Below, in pieces: positions 12,725 through 23,049 of a stretch of 64,000 nt of DNA. The DNA comes from Tribonema minus (Eukaryota; Sar; Xanthophyceae; Tribonematales; Tribonemataceae): positions 124,001-188,000 of the forward strand of contig JAFCMP010000157.1 in assembly GCA_017506865.1 (NCBI GenBank). Direction: 5' to 3'. The first letter of the stretch is position 1. The number at the start of each line of letters is the position of its first letter. The position numbers and the translations under genes were made by a program. The notes beneath the pieces were generated by a model that did no database searches, was not told the origin of the DNA, and saw nothing but the letters and a program-made list of their open reading frames with translations.

Positions 12725-15700
12725 CTGCACAAGTCGCATCAAGCGGCGAGGGCCATCGGTCAGTACTTCAGGTTGTTGCACTTGAAGTTGTGCTGCTGAA
12801 TGTAAGGTAAGACGCGCAGAGATAATGTGCTTGCAGATGTGGTCTACACTTGCCCGCGTGGCTGTTGCGATTTGAGGTGCTTGGTCCATGTACTGCTCCT
12901 GACACAGGGTACGAGTCACCGCACAAACAGATTCCAGTGATACGGAGAGATTGCGTGGCTGTGGGCATGCATGTAGCTGCATTCAATATTGTACCGCACT
13001 CTAACGTACACATGTATTTGCAGTCAAATGCTGCCGCTAGTTCAAACGCATACAACACCATGCACAAGTACATACTGCAAGTGTTGACGTAACGGATGCT
13101 GCTAGTTCAAATGCATACAAACATGTACAATCATGTGCATATTGGAGTGTACGCCGGAAAGGCAGTGTTAGTGCCTACTACTAGCAAGAAGGGGCCTTGC
13201 CTTCAAATGCATACTTGAAGTGAGTCATCAGACGCCGGCATAATGGGAGTCTTGCCTAAAAGCTGTCTGCTGCAGCCAGAGTCTCGCCAATGTCGATGGT
13301 GCTGGCATGTGCCCAGTAGCCAAGTGCATACTTGTTGAAAGGCTACTTCATGGGTGTACTGTAAAAGGCTCTTTTACGTGCCTGCAAGTTGACCCGATGC
13401 GGCGAGGCTCTCGCCTATGTGAGTCACGCTAAAATAGTCGAAGACCTTAAGTTCAAGTGTATTAGTGTATTCTTCACCTTATTCAAGTGTGCCCTTCTTC
13501 AGCAGTCTGCTGAGGAACTGGGCTCGTCAGGTGTCTTGCCTGAGCGCTGTCTGGCGCAACGAGAGTCTCACCAATAACGATGGCGCTGGCGTGCGCCCAG
13601 CAGCAATTGCATACTTCAAGTACCTACTTCATGTGTGTACTTTTAAAAAAACGAGCCTGTTTACATGCCTGGAAGTTGTCCGGTGCGGCGAGAGTCTCGC
13701 CGATGTCAATGGCGCTGGCGTGCGCCCAGTAGTCAAAGACCTTCTCTATGCTGCCGGCGGTGCAGAGCAGCAGGAACTCCTGCGCGACAGACCACGCGGG
13801 GACAGCGGGGGGTATGTAGGTATGTGTGCAACGGGTACGAAGTAACTGTACTAGACACGAGCAACGGGCACAAAATGACTGCATCAGACAACTGGGCGAT
13901 ACCTGTGCTACTGAGTGGCAGGGGGTCGACGTTTCTGAAAAGAAAAAAAAAATGGTATCATGTTCATTTCAAGTATATACATGCACTTCATACTTCGAAG
14001 TATACAGATATCATTAAACACTTGAAAGTATGCAATTCACAGAGACACACGGGGCCGTTGTTGTTGCAGGAACTCCTGCGCGATAGACGATGCGGTGCCA
14101 TGCGGGGGGGTATGTAGGTATGTGTGCAAATGGGCACAAAGTGACTGTATCAGACACATGGGCGGTATCGCAGGCACTGTGTGGCGGGGACCAACGTGTC
14201 TTCTGAGCAAATAGCACCCTGATTGTATCATTGTACTTTCCAAAGTAGTGGTGCACTGCATGCCATTCACAGGCTGACGTGCCTCCTAAACAACAGAGAG
14301 CACCCTAGCCATATATTTGTATACATCCGAAGCAACGGGCACTAGTGACACTTTTGCATCAGGCAAATGGGCGGGACCTGTGCTGCTGATTGGCAGGGAG
14401 CTGGCGTGCCTCGTGGACAACGAAACACTCTTGTAAGCAAATAGCAAAATGAACACTTCAAAGTATGCAGTTCACAGAGACACACGGGGCTGGTGTTGCT
14501 GCGGTCTCCATGCTGCACGGGCTGTCGCCCTTGCTCAACTGCACCTGACCCTAACCGTAACCCTACCACTCACGCAGCACCCAAGTATTTGCCGGTTCCT
14601 GTACATGCACAACGCCAGCACTTGCAGAGCAGGTGACGCAGGTGTACCCGTCACTGATGTGAACCGCAGCTGCATCAACTTCAACATACCAGCTTCAACA
14701 TCAACTTCAACATACCAGCTTCATAGTAAATCTCGCCATCGCTCGTGTGCACATCCAGCCGCCGCATCGCGCGCTGTATTTCATTCAAATTTCAACAACT
14801 GATGCCAGTGTTGCACTTCAACTCTAACTTGCAGCATCAGCAGCGTCCTGCCATTCGCTGAGAGGCAGATGTGCCCGTCGTTGTTGAGGTCCGCGCGCTG
14901 CATCAACTTCAGTATCTCGCCGTCGCTCGCGTGCACGTCCAGGCGCCGCAGTGCGCACCGTATCCGCTCATAGTTTTATAAGCTACTGAGCCATTAGTCG
15001 AACTTGAACAACAACTTCAAGGAGAAGTACCCACCTGCCATTCGCTGAGGCAGATGTGCCCGTCGCTGTTGAGGTCCGCGCGCTGCATCAACTTCAATAT
15101 CTCGCCGTCGCTCGCGTGCACGTCCAGGCGCCGCAGCGCGCGCCGTATGTCGTCCTGCGTGATGAGGCCGTCGCCGTTCGAGTCCAGCGACCGGAAGGCG
15201 CGCGTGAGCGCTTGGTGCCGGCTCAGCGCGTATTGCTGCGCGCACACGGACAAAGGCAGCAGCGCTCAGGGATACTAGCAGCAGTGTGCAATGATACGAA
15301 CTGCGTACGCGTAGGCGCCTGGAGCCAGCTCAGAGGGTATTGCTGCGCCGCGCAGACGAAAGCAGCAGCGCTCAGTATTACTAGCAGCAGTGCTCGAGTC
15401 CAGCGACCGGAACGCGCGCGTGAGCGCCTGGTGCCGGCTCAGCGCGCATTGCTGCATCGAACGCGCAGACAAAAGCAGCAGCGCTCTGGTATACTAGCAG
15501 CAGTGCTCTGCAATACGGACTTCGTGCGCGTGAGTGGCGCATCGCGCAGACAGAAGCGGCAGTTGCTGGTTGATGTCCAGCGCGCAAATCAGAGCTCAGC
15601 TCGTCAGCGCTCAGCAGTCACACAATCGATGAGGTCAAACATTGAGTGTATGTGCTTCACATTGAATACATGTTTCTTGATGTGTGTGTCCTACACTATC

Positions 15701-17656
15701 AAGACAGATGCTATTGACAGCATGTGACTTGCCTCAAACTCCTCATAGTGAATCGCGCCGTCGTTGTTCTCGTCAATGAGGTCAAACATGGAGTGTATGT
15801 GCTCCGGCGACGCCGGCAGCTCCATAAGCTTTAGCGCGGCTCTCATCTCCTCCCGCCGCACCAGGCCGTCGCTGCAAACGCACACGCGTAGCGCACACAC
15901 ATGCTTCAAGTATATGCTGCTCGGCACATGCGTACAAGGCACATTCATATGTATGCTTCATACCACTGACGTTGTCAGCGCTTAGAAGCATGTATCAGAA
16001 GTCAGCACTGCGGTCCTCATCTCCTCCCGCCGCACCAGACCATCGCTGCGGACGCACACACATGCGCATACGGCACAGTTATACGCTACGTACTTCAAAG
16101 TACATCGTTTTTTTTTAGTACATCATATAGGTATCATAAGTCAGCGCAGGGGTGTCAGCACCGGCCTGCATGGACTGGGCCCAGCCTCGCCGGCGTGCTG
16201 AGCGCTGCTGAGGCTCACAAAGCTCAGTTATACGCCTCATACGTATGTATGCTGCTCTGCGTGGACTGAGAGTACACACATGCACACATGGCGCAGTTGT
16301 ATACTTCCGAGTAGTCAACGAAGTATACTTCAAAGTATGATGTTGTGATTGGCGTTCGGGTTATGCATGCTGCTCTGAACGGACTGAGAGTCCAAAACTG
16401 CCAGCGTGCGGAGCACTGCTGCTGAGACCCCGCCTTGCCGGCGGTCCCTGAGCTTCAGCGCTTTAAAGTTAGGGTTAGAGTTATGATTAGGGTTAGCAGT
16501 TCATTTCGAGATGGCAAGGCATTTTGTGAAGCCCAGTGTTGCCAGTACAACTGCGGGAGCTTATGGCAGTCACATGCTCATTGCCGTTTGCACGCCTGAC
16601 GTTTACTGCAGTGACCATGACACTGTGCCGTTGCACAGATTACTGTACCTGCATTCACTTCTAGCAGCACACAACTGGCGTCGGTCTTCTGTTGCACTGG
16701 TCACCTTGATGTATACCTCTAGCGGCGTGAAGCAACAGGCTAGTGCGCAGCAGCTCGCTCAGTTGCGACAGTATGGATTATACGTTATGTATGCAATACA
16801 TGCACAAACGTGCACACAAGCGACAGATGTACGCCTCGCACATCAGTGCCTCCCACATCAGCGTACATCATCATACCGTATGTACCATAGTCAGCGCGGG
16901 GGTGGCAGTGCTGAGCGTCGCTGCGCTGCACGTACGTAGCGCACACGCACACACCCAATCCCACATATGGCACAGTCATACTCTTCGTACGTGGGAGGGG
17001 ATACACATTTTTGACACTGTTATTTGCTTTTTTCTTTCAAGTCGAGAGATGGACTCAGAATTTGGTTTTGAACTCTTCACAGCTGACGCATTCCAAACGT
17101 ACGTAAGTGCGGGCACGCGTTGGTGTGGCAATGCCAGCAGACACTGACACTGTGCGAGCAGCAGCAGTGCTCAGGGCGAGGGAGCGGCGCGCCGCACCTC
17201 GATGGCTGTCTGTGTCTGTCAGTCATTGATCTTCTGTCATCAGAGGTTGATGTTCAAGGTGACGGCAACAGGAGTACAACAACACCTATTGCGCGTGAAC
17301 AGAAGCAGTTCGCTGTGTCATGAAACGGCATTTCATGCGCGCAGGAGCAAAGTTGAAGTTAGCATAAAACAAAACAAGGGTGGGAACAGAGCTGCCATGC
17401 CCTACAGTTCCCAGAGAATACTTTTCAAGAGCATTGCAATTTGGGGCCCCCAGCATGATTTCCTTTGTGCTTACCCGTCTTGATCCAGGTCTTGAAACAC
17501 GCTCCTCACCCGCACCTTGAAGCTCTCCAGCTCCGCCTCATTCGCTTTTGAGTCCCCCGCGTCGCCCTGGTCCAGCCGCAGCGTCAGTCTGCGCCTGAGC
17601 GCAGGGTTGCCCACCGGCACGCTGGGCTTGATGTCGGGTGCAGCTTGCATCACCAT
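4259..17656 (-). CDS. SCaMC: Calcium-regulated mitochondrial ATP-Mg/Pi carrier (SCaMC/APC type), 11 exons
   Basis: Joining exons 17656-17475, 15871-15733, 15235-15035, 13779-13669, 12724-12635, 11173-11105, 10494-10375, 9158-9105, 7584-7350, 6034-5931 and about 4441-4259 gives one frame of roughly 495 aa, close to SCaMC length. The first half holds four EF-hands and the second half three mitochondrial-carrier repeats. Known members exchange ATP-Mg for phosphate across the inner mitochondrial membrane under cytosolic calcium control. The start ATG (17,656) sits in a strong GCGCCATGG context. Phases match at every junction except the last: exon 10 ends in phase 0, whereas the visible CAG acceptors before exon 11 are phase 1, so I used aacaag|tac at 4,441 provisionally. 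Two introns (after exons 2 and 4) need GC donors. Introns are packed with echoes of adjacent exons and telomere-like repeats. Confidence 0.9.
4590..4980 (-). repeat. Tandem copies of the intron 10/exon 11 junction region
   Basis: The GC-rich block next to exon 11 (about 4,450-4,525) recurs at about 4,600-4,665, 4,785-4,840 and 4,915-4,975, separated by G-homopolymer-rich spacers. Copies share the gcgctgctga-cagggacggc core. Confidence 0.7.
4980..5210. repeat. G-homopolymer tracts
   Basis: Long runs of G interrupted by T or A (for example around 5,160-5,190) lie within intron 10 of the carrier gene. They are simple sequence and could form G-quadruplexes. Confidence 0.6.
5355..5850 (-). repeat. 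Exon echoes: four copies of the exon 10 3' end and donor
   Basis: Copies at about 5,355-5,425, 5,500-5,565, 5,637-5,705 and 5,783-5,850 repeat the true exon end at 5,931-5,990. They share gacgcacctgcgctt and ggaaggggtacgc. Each keeps a potential GT donor. They decay outward from the genuine exon. Further short copies of the exon 10 acceptor edge occur near 6,235, 6,640 and 7,135. Confidence 0.8.
6585..6630 (+). repeat. Interstitial CCCTAA telomere-like tract
   Basis: Several near-perfect CCCTAA units lie inside intron 9 of the carrier gene. Confidence 0.9.
7782..7970 (+). repeat. Interstitial CCCTAA tracts
   Basis: Six units occur at about 7,784-7,817, with shorter tracts at 7,859-7,874 and 7,940-7,970. 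They lie in intron 8 of the minus-strand carrier gene. Confidence 0.9.
8085..8165 (+). other. Possible CRN/RHS C-terminal fragment
   Basis: One frame reads [17 protein letters not shown] and then stops. It is similar in pattern to the NDVQLYFVVTPDVF segment near 1,810 and to [14 protein letters not shown] near 16,565. These may be shards of a Crinkler/RHS-like 3' end inside the carrier gene's introns. The resemblance is short and could be chance. Confidence 0.25.
8230..9100 (-). repeat. TTAGGG-like degenerate tracts alternating with exon 8 donor echoes
   Basis: Copies of the exon 8 end and donor (core ctgctcacctgacccgtgca) occur at about 8,540-8,575, 8,662-8,695, 8,862-8,895 and 8,980-9,012. 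The genuine one is at 9,097-9,120. Between them lie degenerate TTAGGG units and gagcgctgctgcagc modules, so the echo and the telomere-like sequence form one compound tandem array. Confidence 0.75.
9820..10320 (-). repeat. Exon echoes: copies of the exon 7 donor edge
   Basis: Segments near 9,825, 9,990, 10,070, 10,140, 10,245 and 10,280 repeat the genuine exon 7 end at 10,365-10,400 (gctcacctcatcggggtcc), with increasing divergence. Spacing is irregular at 40-160 bp. Confidence 0.65.
10570..10925 (-). repeat. Exon echoes: four copies of the exon 7 acceptor edge
   Basis: Copies at about 10,575-10,650, 10,680-10,745, 10,785-10,845 and 10,870-10,920 repeat gcgcgccagccctgcgcagc and neighbouring exon sequence. 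The first still carries the NVIKI-coding stretch with substitutions. Each includes the CAG acceptor. Confidence 0.8.
11383..11490 (+). repeat. Short CCCTAA-like tracts
   Basis: Degenerate ccctagccctaagac and ccctaacc units lie in intron 5 of the carrier gene. Confidence 0.7.
12012..12575 (-). repeat. Exon echoes: five copies of exon 5 with its donor
   Basis: Blocks at about 12,012-12,060, 12,115-12,195, 12,305-12,340, 12,370-12,445 and 12,488-12,570 repeat the genuine exon 5 end at 12,625-12,715. They share gtgacgcacctt, gcctgtccatcggcgc and cgccagcg. The best copies encode the PMDRLK region with one or two changes and keep the GTGCGTC donor. Confidence 0.85.
13268..14105 (-). repeat. Exon echoes around exon 4
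   Basis: Copies of the exon 4 3' edge (gagtctcgccgatgtc, atggcgctggcgtgcgccca) occur at about 13,268-13,325, 13,395-13,425 and 13,545-13,610, before the genuine exon at 13,669-13,779. A copy of its 5' edge (ggaactcctgcgcgatag) lies at about 14,068-14,100. Confidence 0.75.
13669..17656 (-). CDS. SCaMC exons 1-4: EF-hand regulatory half
   Basis: EF-loop 1 ([12 protein letters not shown]) is split by intron 1. Loop 2 is [12 protein letters not shown] (exon 2). Loop 3 is [12 protein letters not shown], with Asp at position 12, and loop 4 is [12 protein letters not shown] (both exon 3). All keep Asp at positions 1 and 5 and the central Gly. Exon 4 ([20 protein letters not shown]) corresponds to the conserved linker that in SCaMCs leads to the first membrane helix. 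This half faces the intermembrane space in known family members and acts as the calcium switch. Confidence 0.88.
14545..14570 (+). repeat. CCCTAA-like tract
   Basis: A short degenerate telomere-type run sits inside intron 3 of the carrier gene. Confidence 0.6.
14850..15655 (-). repeat. Exon echoes around EF-hand exons 2 and 3
   Basis: A long copy of the exon 3 3' half lies at about 14,850-14,975. Copies of its 5' edge lie at about 15,305-15,350 and 15,393-15,475 (genuine exon 15,035-15,235). A short copy of the exon 2 interior is at about 15,625-15,655. A copy of the exon 2 5' edge lies at 16,012-16,052. The long copy retains EF-loop-4 codons but is interrupted. Confidence 0.8.
16060..17470. 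other. Carrier intron 1, no further exon seen
   Basis: This is the large first intron of the carrier gene. It holds a TTAGGG-like tract near 16,465-16,495, short direct repeats of gtatacttc-type sequence and a possible CRN/RHS shard near 16,565. I see no convincing nested gene. Confidence 0.5.
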
Positions 17657-19386
17657 GGCGCTCCTCCTCTGCGGATGTATGTATGAAGTTGGTTGACTTG
17701 AGCCTTTTGCAACAAGCTCGCAGCGCTAGTGATGTTGGCGCCTGCCAGCTGAAAATACACCCCACTGTGCTCTAGATTCAGCAACCAACGAAGCCGCGCT
17801 TCTCGCCAGCCTGGCGGGATGCACAAAAAATGCAACTTCAAAGTGCCAAGATTCAATCTTGTGCGTGCAGCCAACTCTTCCGAATGCGCAGTGGTGCAGT
17901 GGCTCAATGAGCACTTGCGCACCAGACAAGAAACCTTGCAGAGGTCGCGCGCCTCTGCCCTGCTGGCTGCGCCTTGTCTTTCTTTACTTTTCATTCAAGA
18001 AAAAACTTCAAGTTTTAGTTGCAATCTGGAAGGAAGAAATGCCTTTTTACATTTACTTTTCCAGCGCTACTGCATAGCGTGACACCTCAACATGACGACA
18101 GGAATACTTTGAGGAATGGTTTGTCTCGTGTGTCTTGCTTCAGTGCACAGACGCTCAAAAGGAAACAGCGAATGCAGCATCTGGTACTCTGTTGCACTGC
18201 AAGTATGCGTCCTTTCACGGAAACTATAATCACAGACTACGTGCTGATTCTACATACCTTTGACCGTTCGTTACAGAGCTGACAGTTGTTATCTCACAAG
18301 GTTGTGCATAAACCACACGAGATCAAATTGCCCGCTGCACGACGCCCGTGTGCGGTGACACGGCTGCAACACAATCGCAAGCAGTGCGTGGAGGATTCAT
18401 TTTGAGCACCGCCTCACAGGTATTGACGCAAACAGGACGCATCATGATGACAGACTCACAGCGATCAACGCATAGAGCAGCGCAATGGTCCCTGTCAAGT
18501 GCATTTGATGACTGAACACAGCCCCAAGGGTGCACATCAAACAGAAAAGGGACACCAAACTGTTGCATCTTCATTTGTGTTTCAAAGTCTAGTGTCTTTA
18601 GGAGTTATGAGCTAGATGCCCAACAGGGAGTGTATACCTTCTACATATCTGCGCATACTCAAGACATGTATGTTCTAAGTGTGCTGTGCTATTGCGGGCC
18701 CCCTTTGCAGCCCCTGAGCAATGGTACCCCCCCCCTCCCCCCTTCTGACCAAAGCACCGCAGAGGCATCAGCAGCTTGCATCCGATGAGTCGCTGCGGAG
18801 CCCTGCCTAGGTACCTTCACTTGAAGCATAGGTAGGTAGGCATGGTGAGGGTAAACGCGCACGTGTCTCTCTCCGCAGGCCTCGCGGCACGCGCGACAGC
18901 TGCCGCAGCGCCCTGCACGCCCCAGCTTCTCACAACTACGTGCGCCCCCAAGGCAAAAAGGGCACTTTCTACACCAAAAAACACGTGCTCTCGTGCCTGC
19001 AAATAGCGGCAAGCAAAGAACAAAGAACCCCCCTGCGCTGCAGCACGCTGCCGCGGTGCGCCTGCCGCTTGGAGCGCCGCCGCTGCCGGTACGCAGCGCA
19101 GCCGCCGCTGCGCAGCTACGCAGCACTGCCGCCATCAGCACCAGGCTGGCCAGAGCACTGCTACTCGCAAAATCTGCCCTGTGGAGCGCTGCCGCGTGGT
19201 TTACTCGCCGTGCGAGCGCCGCCACTGCTGAAAATGTCCCCCTGCCCTCCTCCCCCCCCCCCCGCCTTCTGCTGGGACTGTCCTGTGCCTCCCCTCCCTC
19301 TCCCACTACACACACTTCACCCCCCCACTTGACTCCCCATGGAAGTATGCAGAGCAAGGGGGAGGGGGGGGGGGAGCAGGGGACAC
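17657..19386. other. Intergenic between two minus-strand genes
   Basis: It would contain the carrier promoter/5' UTR and the 3' flank of the lumen-protein gene. Around 18,880-19,250 a plus-strand frame after a good acceptor (ctctccgcag) stays open, but it has no donor, motif or homologous feel. No gene is assigned. Confidence 0.4.
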
Positions 19387-22276
19387 CTACTGGGAGTAGT
19401 AGGGGCTGCCGATGGGGTCCAGCTCCGCGCCCGCGAGGTACTTGCTGAGCGCTTCCGCGGCGTCGCCATATGACCTGAGCGCTGCTGCCTTGTCGCCGGC
19501 CTTGGCCGCCGCCGCCAGCGCGTTTATGCTCGCCTCAAACTTCTTGGCGTCGCTGCCATGGAACAAGGGATGGGGAAAGGAGGGGGGGGGGGGGGGGGGG
19601 GCAGTTGAAGCCGTCAGTGCGTGCATCATGCCGCTGCCAGGGAATGAAGAAGGAATGGGGGGGAATGGAGAAGGAAATGAGGGGGGGGGGGGGGGGGGCA
19701 GTTGAAGCCATTTGTACGCTGGCACCTGCATCACACAGGGAACGGAGAAGGGATGAAGACGGGGGGCAGTTGAAACCATGAGTGCGCTGGCATCTGGCAT
19801 CTGTGTTCAAACTGTCGGGGTAAGGGGGAGCGGCGGCAGCGAGGTCAGCCTGCAGAATGACAAGCGGGGCGTGGTGAAAGGTGCTGAAACAACAATTGCC
19901 AGCACGCCGAGCACTGACACACCTGCTGGCAGGCCGACATCTGAATTCCTGGTCCGTTCGTTTCTGGAAGAGCGCCAGAATGGCTCTGACTCTGACCCTA
20001 ACCTTACCCCCCACCACTCGTCAGAACTCACTCCATGAGCGCCTGTGACTTGGCGACGGGGTACTCGCCCCACTTCTGAGCGCTGCCGTGCCGTCACTGT
20101 TGCCGCTGGCCCTAACCATAACCCTAACCCTAGCCGCTCGTCAGAACTCACTCCACGAGCGCTCGCGACTTGGCGTCAGGGTACTCGCCCCGCTTTTGAG
20201 CGCTGCCGTAGAGCTCCAGCGCCGGAACCGTCCCCGTGAACCCTAACCCTCAACCCTGACCCTAAGATTGAACCCTAACCGCTCGCCAAAACTCACTCCA
20301 CGAGCGCCCGCGACTTCGGGGTACTCGCCCCGCTTCTGAGCGCTGCTCCAGCGCGGTAGCCATCGCCGCCAACCCTAACTGAAACCCTATTCCTAACCCT
20401 GACCGCTTGTCAGAACTCACTCTACGAGCGCCCGTGACTTGGCGTCGGGGTACTCGCCCCGCTTCTGAGCGCTGCCATACAGTTCCAGCGCCGTAACCGT
20501 CGCCGCCAGCGAGTCCTTCGCGGCAAACGCCTGAGCGCTGTTGAACTTTCCGCCCTCCAGCTCGCCCTTCAGCGCCGCAAACTCCGCCACCGCTGCCTGC
20601 ATGAGGGGAGCGCGGGGGGCACAAGCGGCGTTTGAGTAAAGTTTTTGAGGGACTGTGTGTCTTCAACCTCGAATTCAGTGCCTCCAACGTCAAATTGCAT
20701 CAATCGTCAAATGTGTCCTGTTGCCGCCGTGCAGCGCGCCCTTCAGCGCCGCAAACTCCGCCACCGCTGCCTGCACGGGGGGGGGGGGGGGGGGCGGGGC
20801 GCATGCAGCTTTTGCATGAAGTTTGAGGGACGTACTGAGCGCGCAGGCGTGCCGCAAAGGGGCGCTGAGCGCTGATGCACACTGCAACCTGAAGGAAGGC
20901 AACGCTGAGCACTGGTGCGCACTGCGTTGAGCACTTGTGCGTACCACGCGTGACCTGCTGAGCGTTGGTGCGCACGGCACGAGGCAAGTGCTGAGCGCTG
21001 GTGCGGACTGCAAAGTAATCGCTGAACACTGGTTAGCACTGCTGAGCACTGGTGGGCAAAGGAATTGCTGAGCACTGGTGTGCACCGCAACTGAACTGCG
21101 GAGCACTGGTGTGCACCGCAAAGGTATCGCTGAGCGCTGGAGCGCACCGCTCACAGGAATCACCAAGCTCTGGCGCGCACACATGAAACAAGTGCTGAGC
21201 ACTGCCACACATCCAGTACATGCACTTATCAGCGCTGTGGGCTCCGGAGTGCGCTGCGCGAGGCGACGCCCGCTGCTGCGACGCGCAAGTTCACAGAGGC
21301 GCTTGCGGCGCCGTCGCGCAACCCGCTTCACACACTGTTTTAGGCGATGGCGTCATGCGGGCTGCAGCGCGCTGCGGACGATGAGCTCCGCTGGCGTCGC
21401 AGCACGCGACTTCTTGTGGTTGTGGCAGTCGCGGCAGTGCACGCGTGCAGGCGCGAGCGGCCCTGAGCGGCGCAGGCGCATGCTGCGGGCACTACGTCGC
21501 AGCGCTGTTTGTCGTTTCTTAATATCCGGAAGCTGCATCCGGTGCCGGGACGCTGGGAGCAGCTCCACGCACTGTATGCTGAGACACTACACGAGAAATG
21601 AGTCAAATTACCACTCTTGAACTGTGCGTCATGTGTCAGCCGCAGTTGTTCAACCTCTTTTGGTCTACATCCGTGGGGGATGCAGGGGTAGGGTGGCATG
21701 TATGCATGTGCACTTTGAGGTGGCAGTGATTTTCGCAGCATCAGACTGACCTTGATGCGCGGCTTGTAGCGTTTGGTGGCAGTTGCTTTGCTGGAGAACT
21801 TGCCCGTGCTGCGTCACATGCGCACACATCGGCAAGTCAAATGCCTGGGTCAGATTCAAATCTGGATTTTCGGATCTCGTAGCGCTCGCGAGGATCGCAG
21901 CACGCACAAAAAGCACATCAGCCACGAGCAATGCAAAGCATGTTTTGCAGTCCCGTCCATTGCCGTCGATGCGTGCTTCCCAATCCGCGATCATGTGCAT
22001 GCTCCCAATCGTACATAGTCATGACCTGAAACATCAACTTGCGCACAAGCACACAATAGTGTGCACGCACCTGTCAGCCACTGCTGGCGTAATGCCAGCA
22101 AAAGTAGCAGCAGCAGCCACGCCTCCTGCAACGTGGCCTACAAAGTCGCGGCGGCTCGCCTGTTCAGCCATCAAGATTGCTGTCGTGGACTGGCGAGTGC
22201 ATGGCTGGTGCCATTGCTGGATTGGCGCCAGGAACGCAGAAACGTGTGCCACGCAGAGCACACACAGCACCTGCAT
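19387..22276 (-). CDS. Thylakoid-lumen PsbQ/Psb31-like photosystem II extrinsic protein, 4 exons
   Basis: Exons 22276-22071, 21808-21751, 20596-20421 and 19552-19387 join in phase with GT-AG introns to 201 aa. The leader is tripartite. A short hydrophobic signal (MQVLCVLCVAHVSAF) has SAF-L-AP at its cleavage region, as in red secondary plastids (ASAFAP-type). A transit-like stretch follows, then twin-Arg SRRDF with a hydrophobic run ending AVA, which is a Tat-type lumen signal. The mature protein (about 130 aa, from DSTGKFSSK) is Ala/Lys-rich and helical, includes TKRYKPRIK and ends DPIGSPYYSQ. Four-helix PSII extrinsic subunits (PsbQ, PsbQ', Psb31) look like this. Lumen targeting is well supported; the exact PSII subunit is less certain. 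An upstream ATG at 22,312 would add 12 residues but weaken the signal peptide. Confidence 0.7.
19990..20375 (-). repeat. Exon echoes: three copies of the lumen-protein exon 3 end, with CCCTAA tracts
   Basis: Copies at about 20,030-20,095, 20,148-20,225 and 20,290-20,370 repeat the genuine exon end at 20,414-20,500 (gacttggcgtcggggtactc, cttctgagcgctgcc). They encode variants of GSAQKRGEYPDAKSRALVE and keep the GTGAGTT donor. CCCTAA-like runs separate the copies, as in the carrier gene. Confidence 0.85.
20725..21240 (-). repeat. Exon 3 acceptor echo and a tandem 'ctgagcactggtg' array
   Basis: About 20,735-20,782 repeats the genuine exon 3 start (20,565-20,600), including AAVAEF codons and the CAG acceptor. 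From about 20,865 to 21,200 a roughly 30-45-bp unit containing gctgagc(a/g)ctggtgcgcac is tandemly repeated. It resembles the gagcgctgctgc modules of the carrier introns. Confidence 0.7.
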
Positions 22277-23049
22277 GGTGGCGCTGCTGCAAAACATGGT
22301 CGTCAAACACACTAATCTTTAAGCATCAACTAGTCAAAGTTGAAGTTTCAGACCTTAGAAGTTGAAGTTTCAGAAAACGAAGAGATGCTGTGTGATGTTC
22401 CCCTCAGCCGCGCAAGCCGATCTGCAAAAGTGCAAATGAAATTCAGTTTTCGTGCTCACAGTCACTCGTGAAGGCATCATGGTGTGGCTCGAGGGCAAAT
22501 AGCGTCGCACAAACCGTCCCTATCACTCCGAAAGGTCATCCCAGAACCGCCGTGTACAAGAGGACAGCGCGGCGTGAAGCGGCATACTTGATCACCTCGA
22601 AGGTGAGGTTGTGCCTGTTTTTCCTACTTAGTGCCGGGAATGCGCTAAGCCCGCCCGCCCGCTCGTGCATTTCGTATTTGGCCTTGGGGATAAGAAGATC
22701 TGGCTGTCCACACAGCATTACAATCCCAAAGCAAGCTACAGCAGCACATCATACGCGGCAAGACTTACAACATGAGCTTTCGCGTGCCGTGGCGCAAACC
22801 GGGACCTCTGCCGTGTGCGATAGACACTTTGCGCTTGCTCCTGCTTAGCAACTGGTACGTACAGTATCAAAATATCAATCGGCGCAGCTGATGTCTTCAT
22901 GACAAAGCATTCATAATTGGGAATTTAGATATTTTCTCGCTCTAGTCCCAGTTTCAGGACCGCACTTACCAGGACAAGCCCGTCACACAGGCAAAGTCAG
23001 AGCTTATGTGAAAGCAGGCTGTGCACGTGCTTGTGCCCCCTGCTTGCAG
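22277..23049. other. Intergenic, divergent promoter region
   Basis: It lies between the minus-strand lumen-protein gene and the plus-strand spherulin gene. Open frames at 22,468-22,848 (plus) and 22,536-22,718 (minus) have no recognisable motif. Confidence 0.4.

Noticed and set aside
18880-19332. Plus-strand frame after a good acceptor, with HNYVRPQGKKGTFYTKKH
   Set aside because: No donor, no start, no family recognised; the downstream part becomes Pro-rich simple sequence.
21353-21568. 71-codon basic minus-strand frame inside the lumen-protein intron (CRDCHNHKKSR)
   Set aside because: It slightly recalls small ribosomal proteins, but has one CxxC only, no matching start or splice context, and the flanking lumen-protein exons join cleanly across it.
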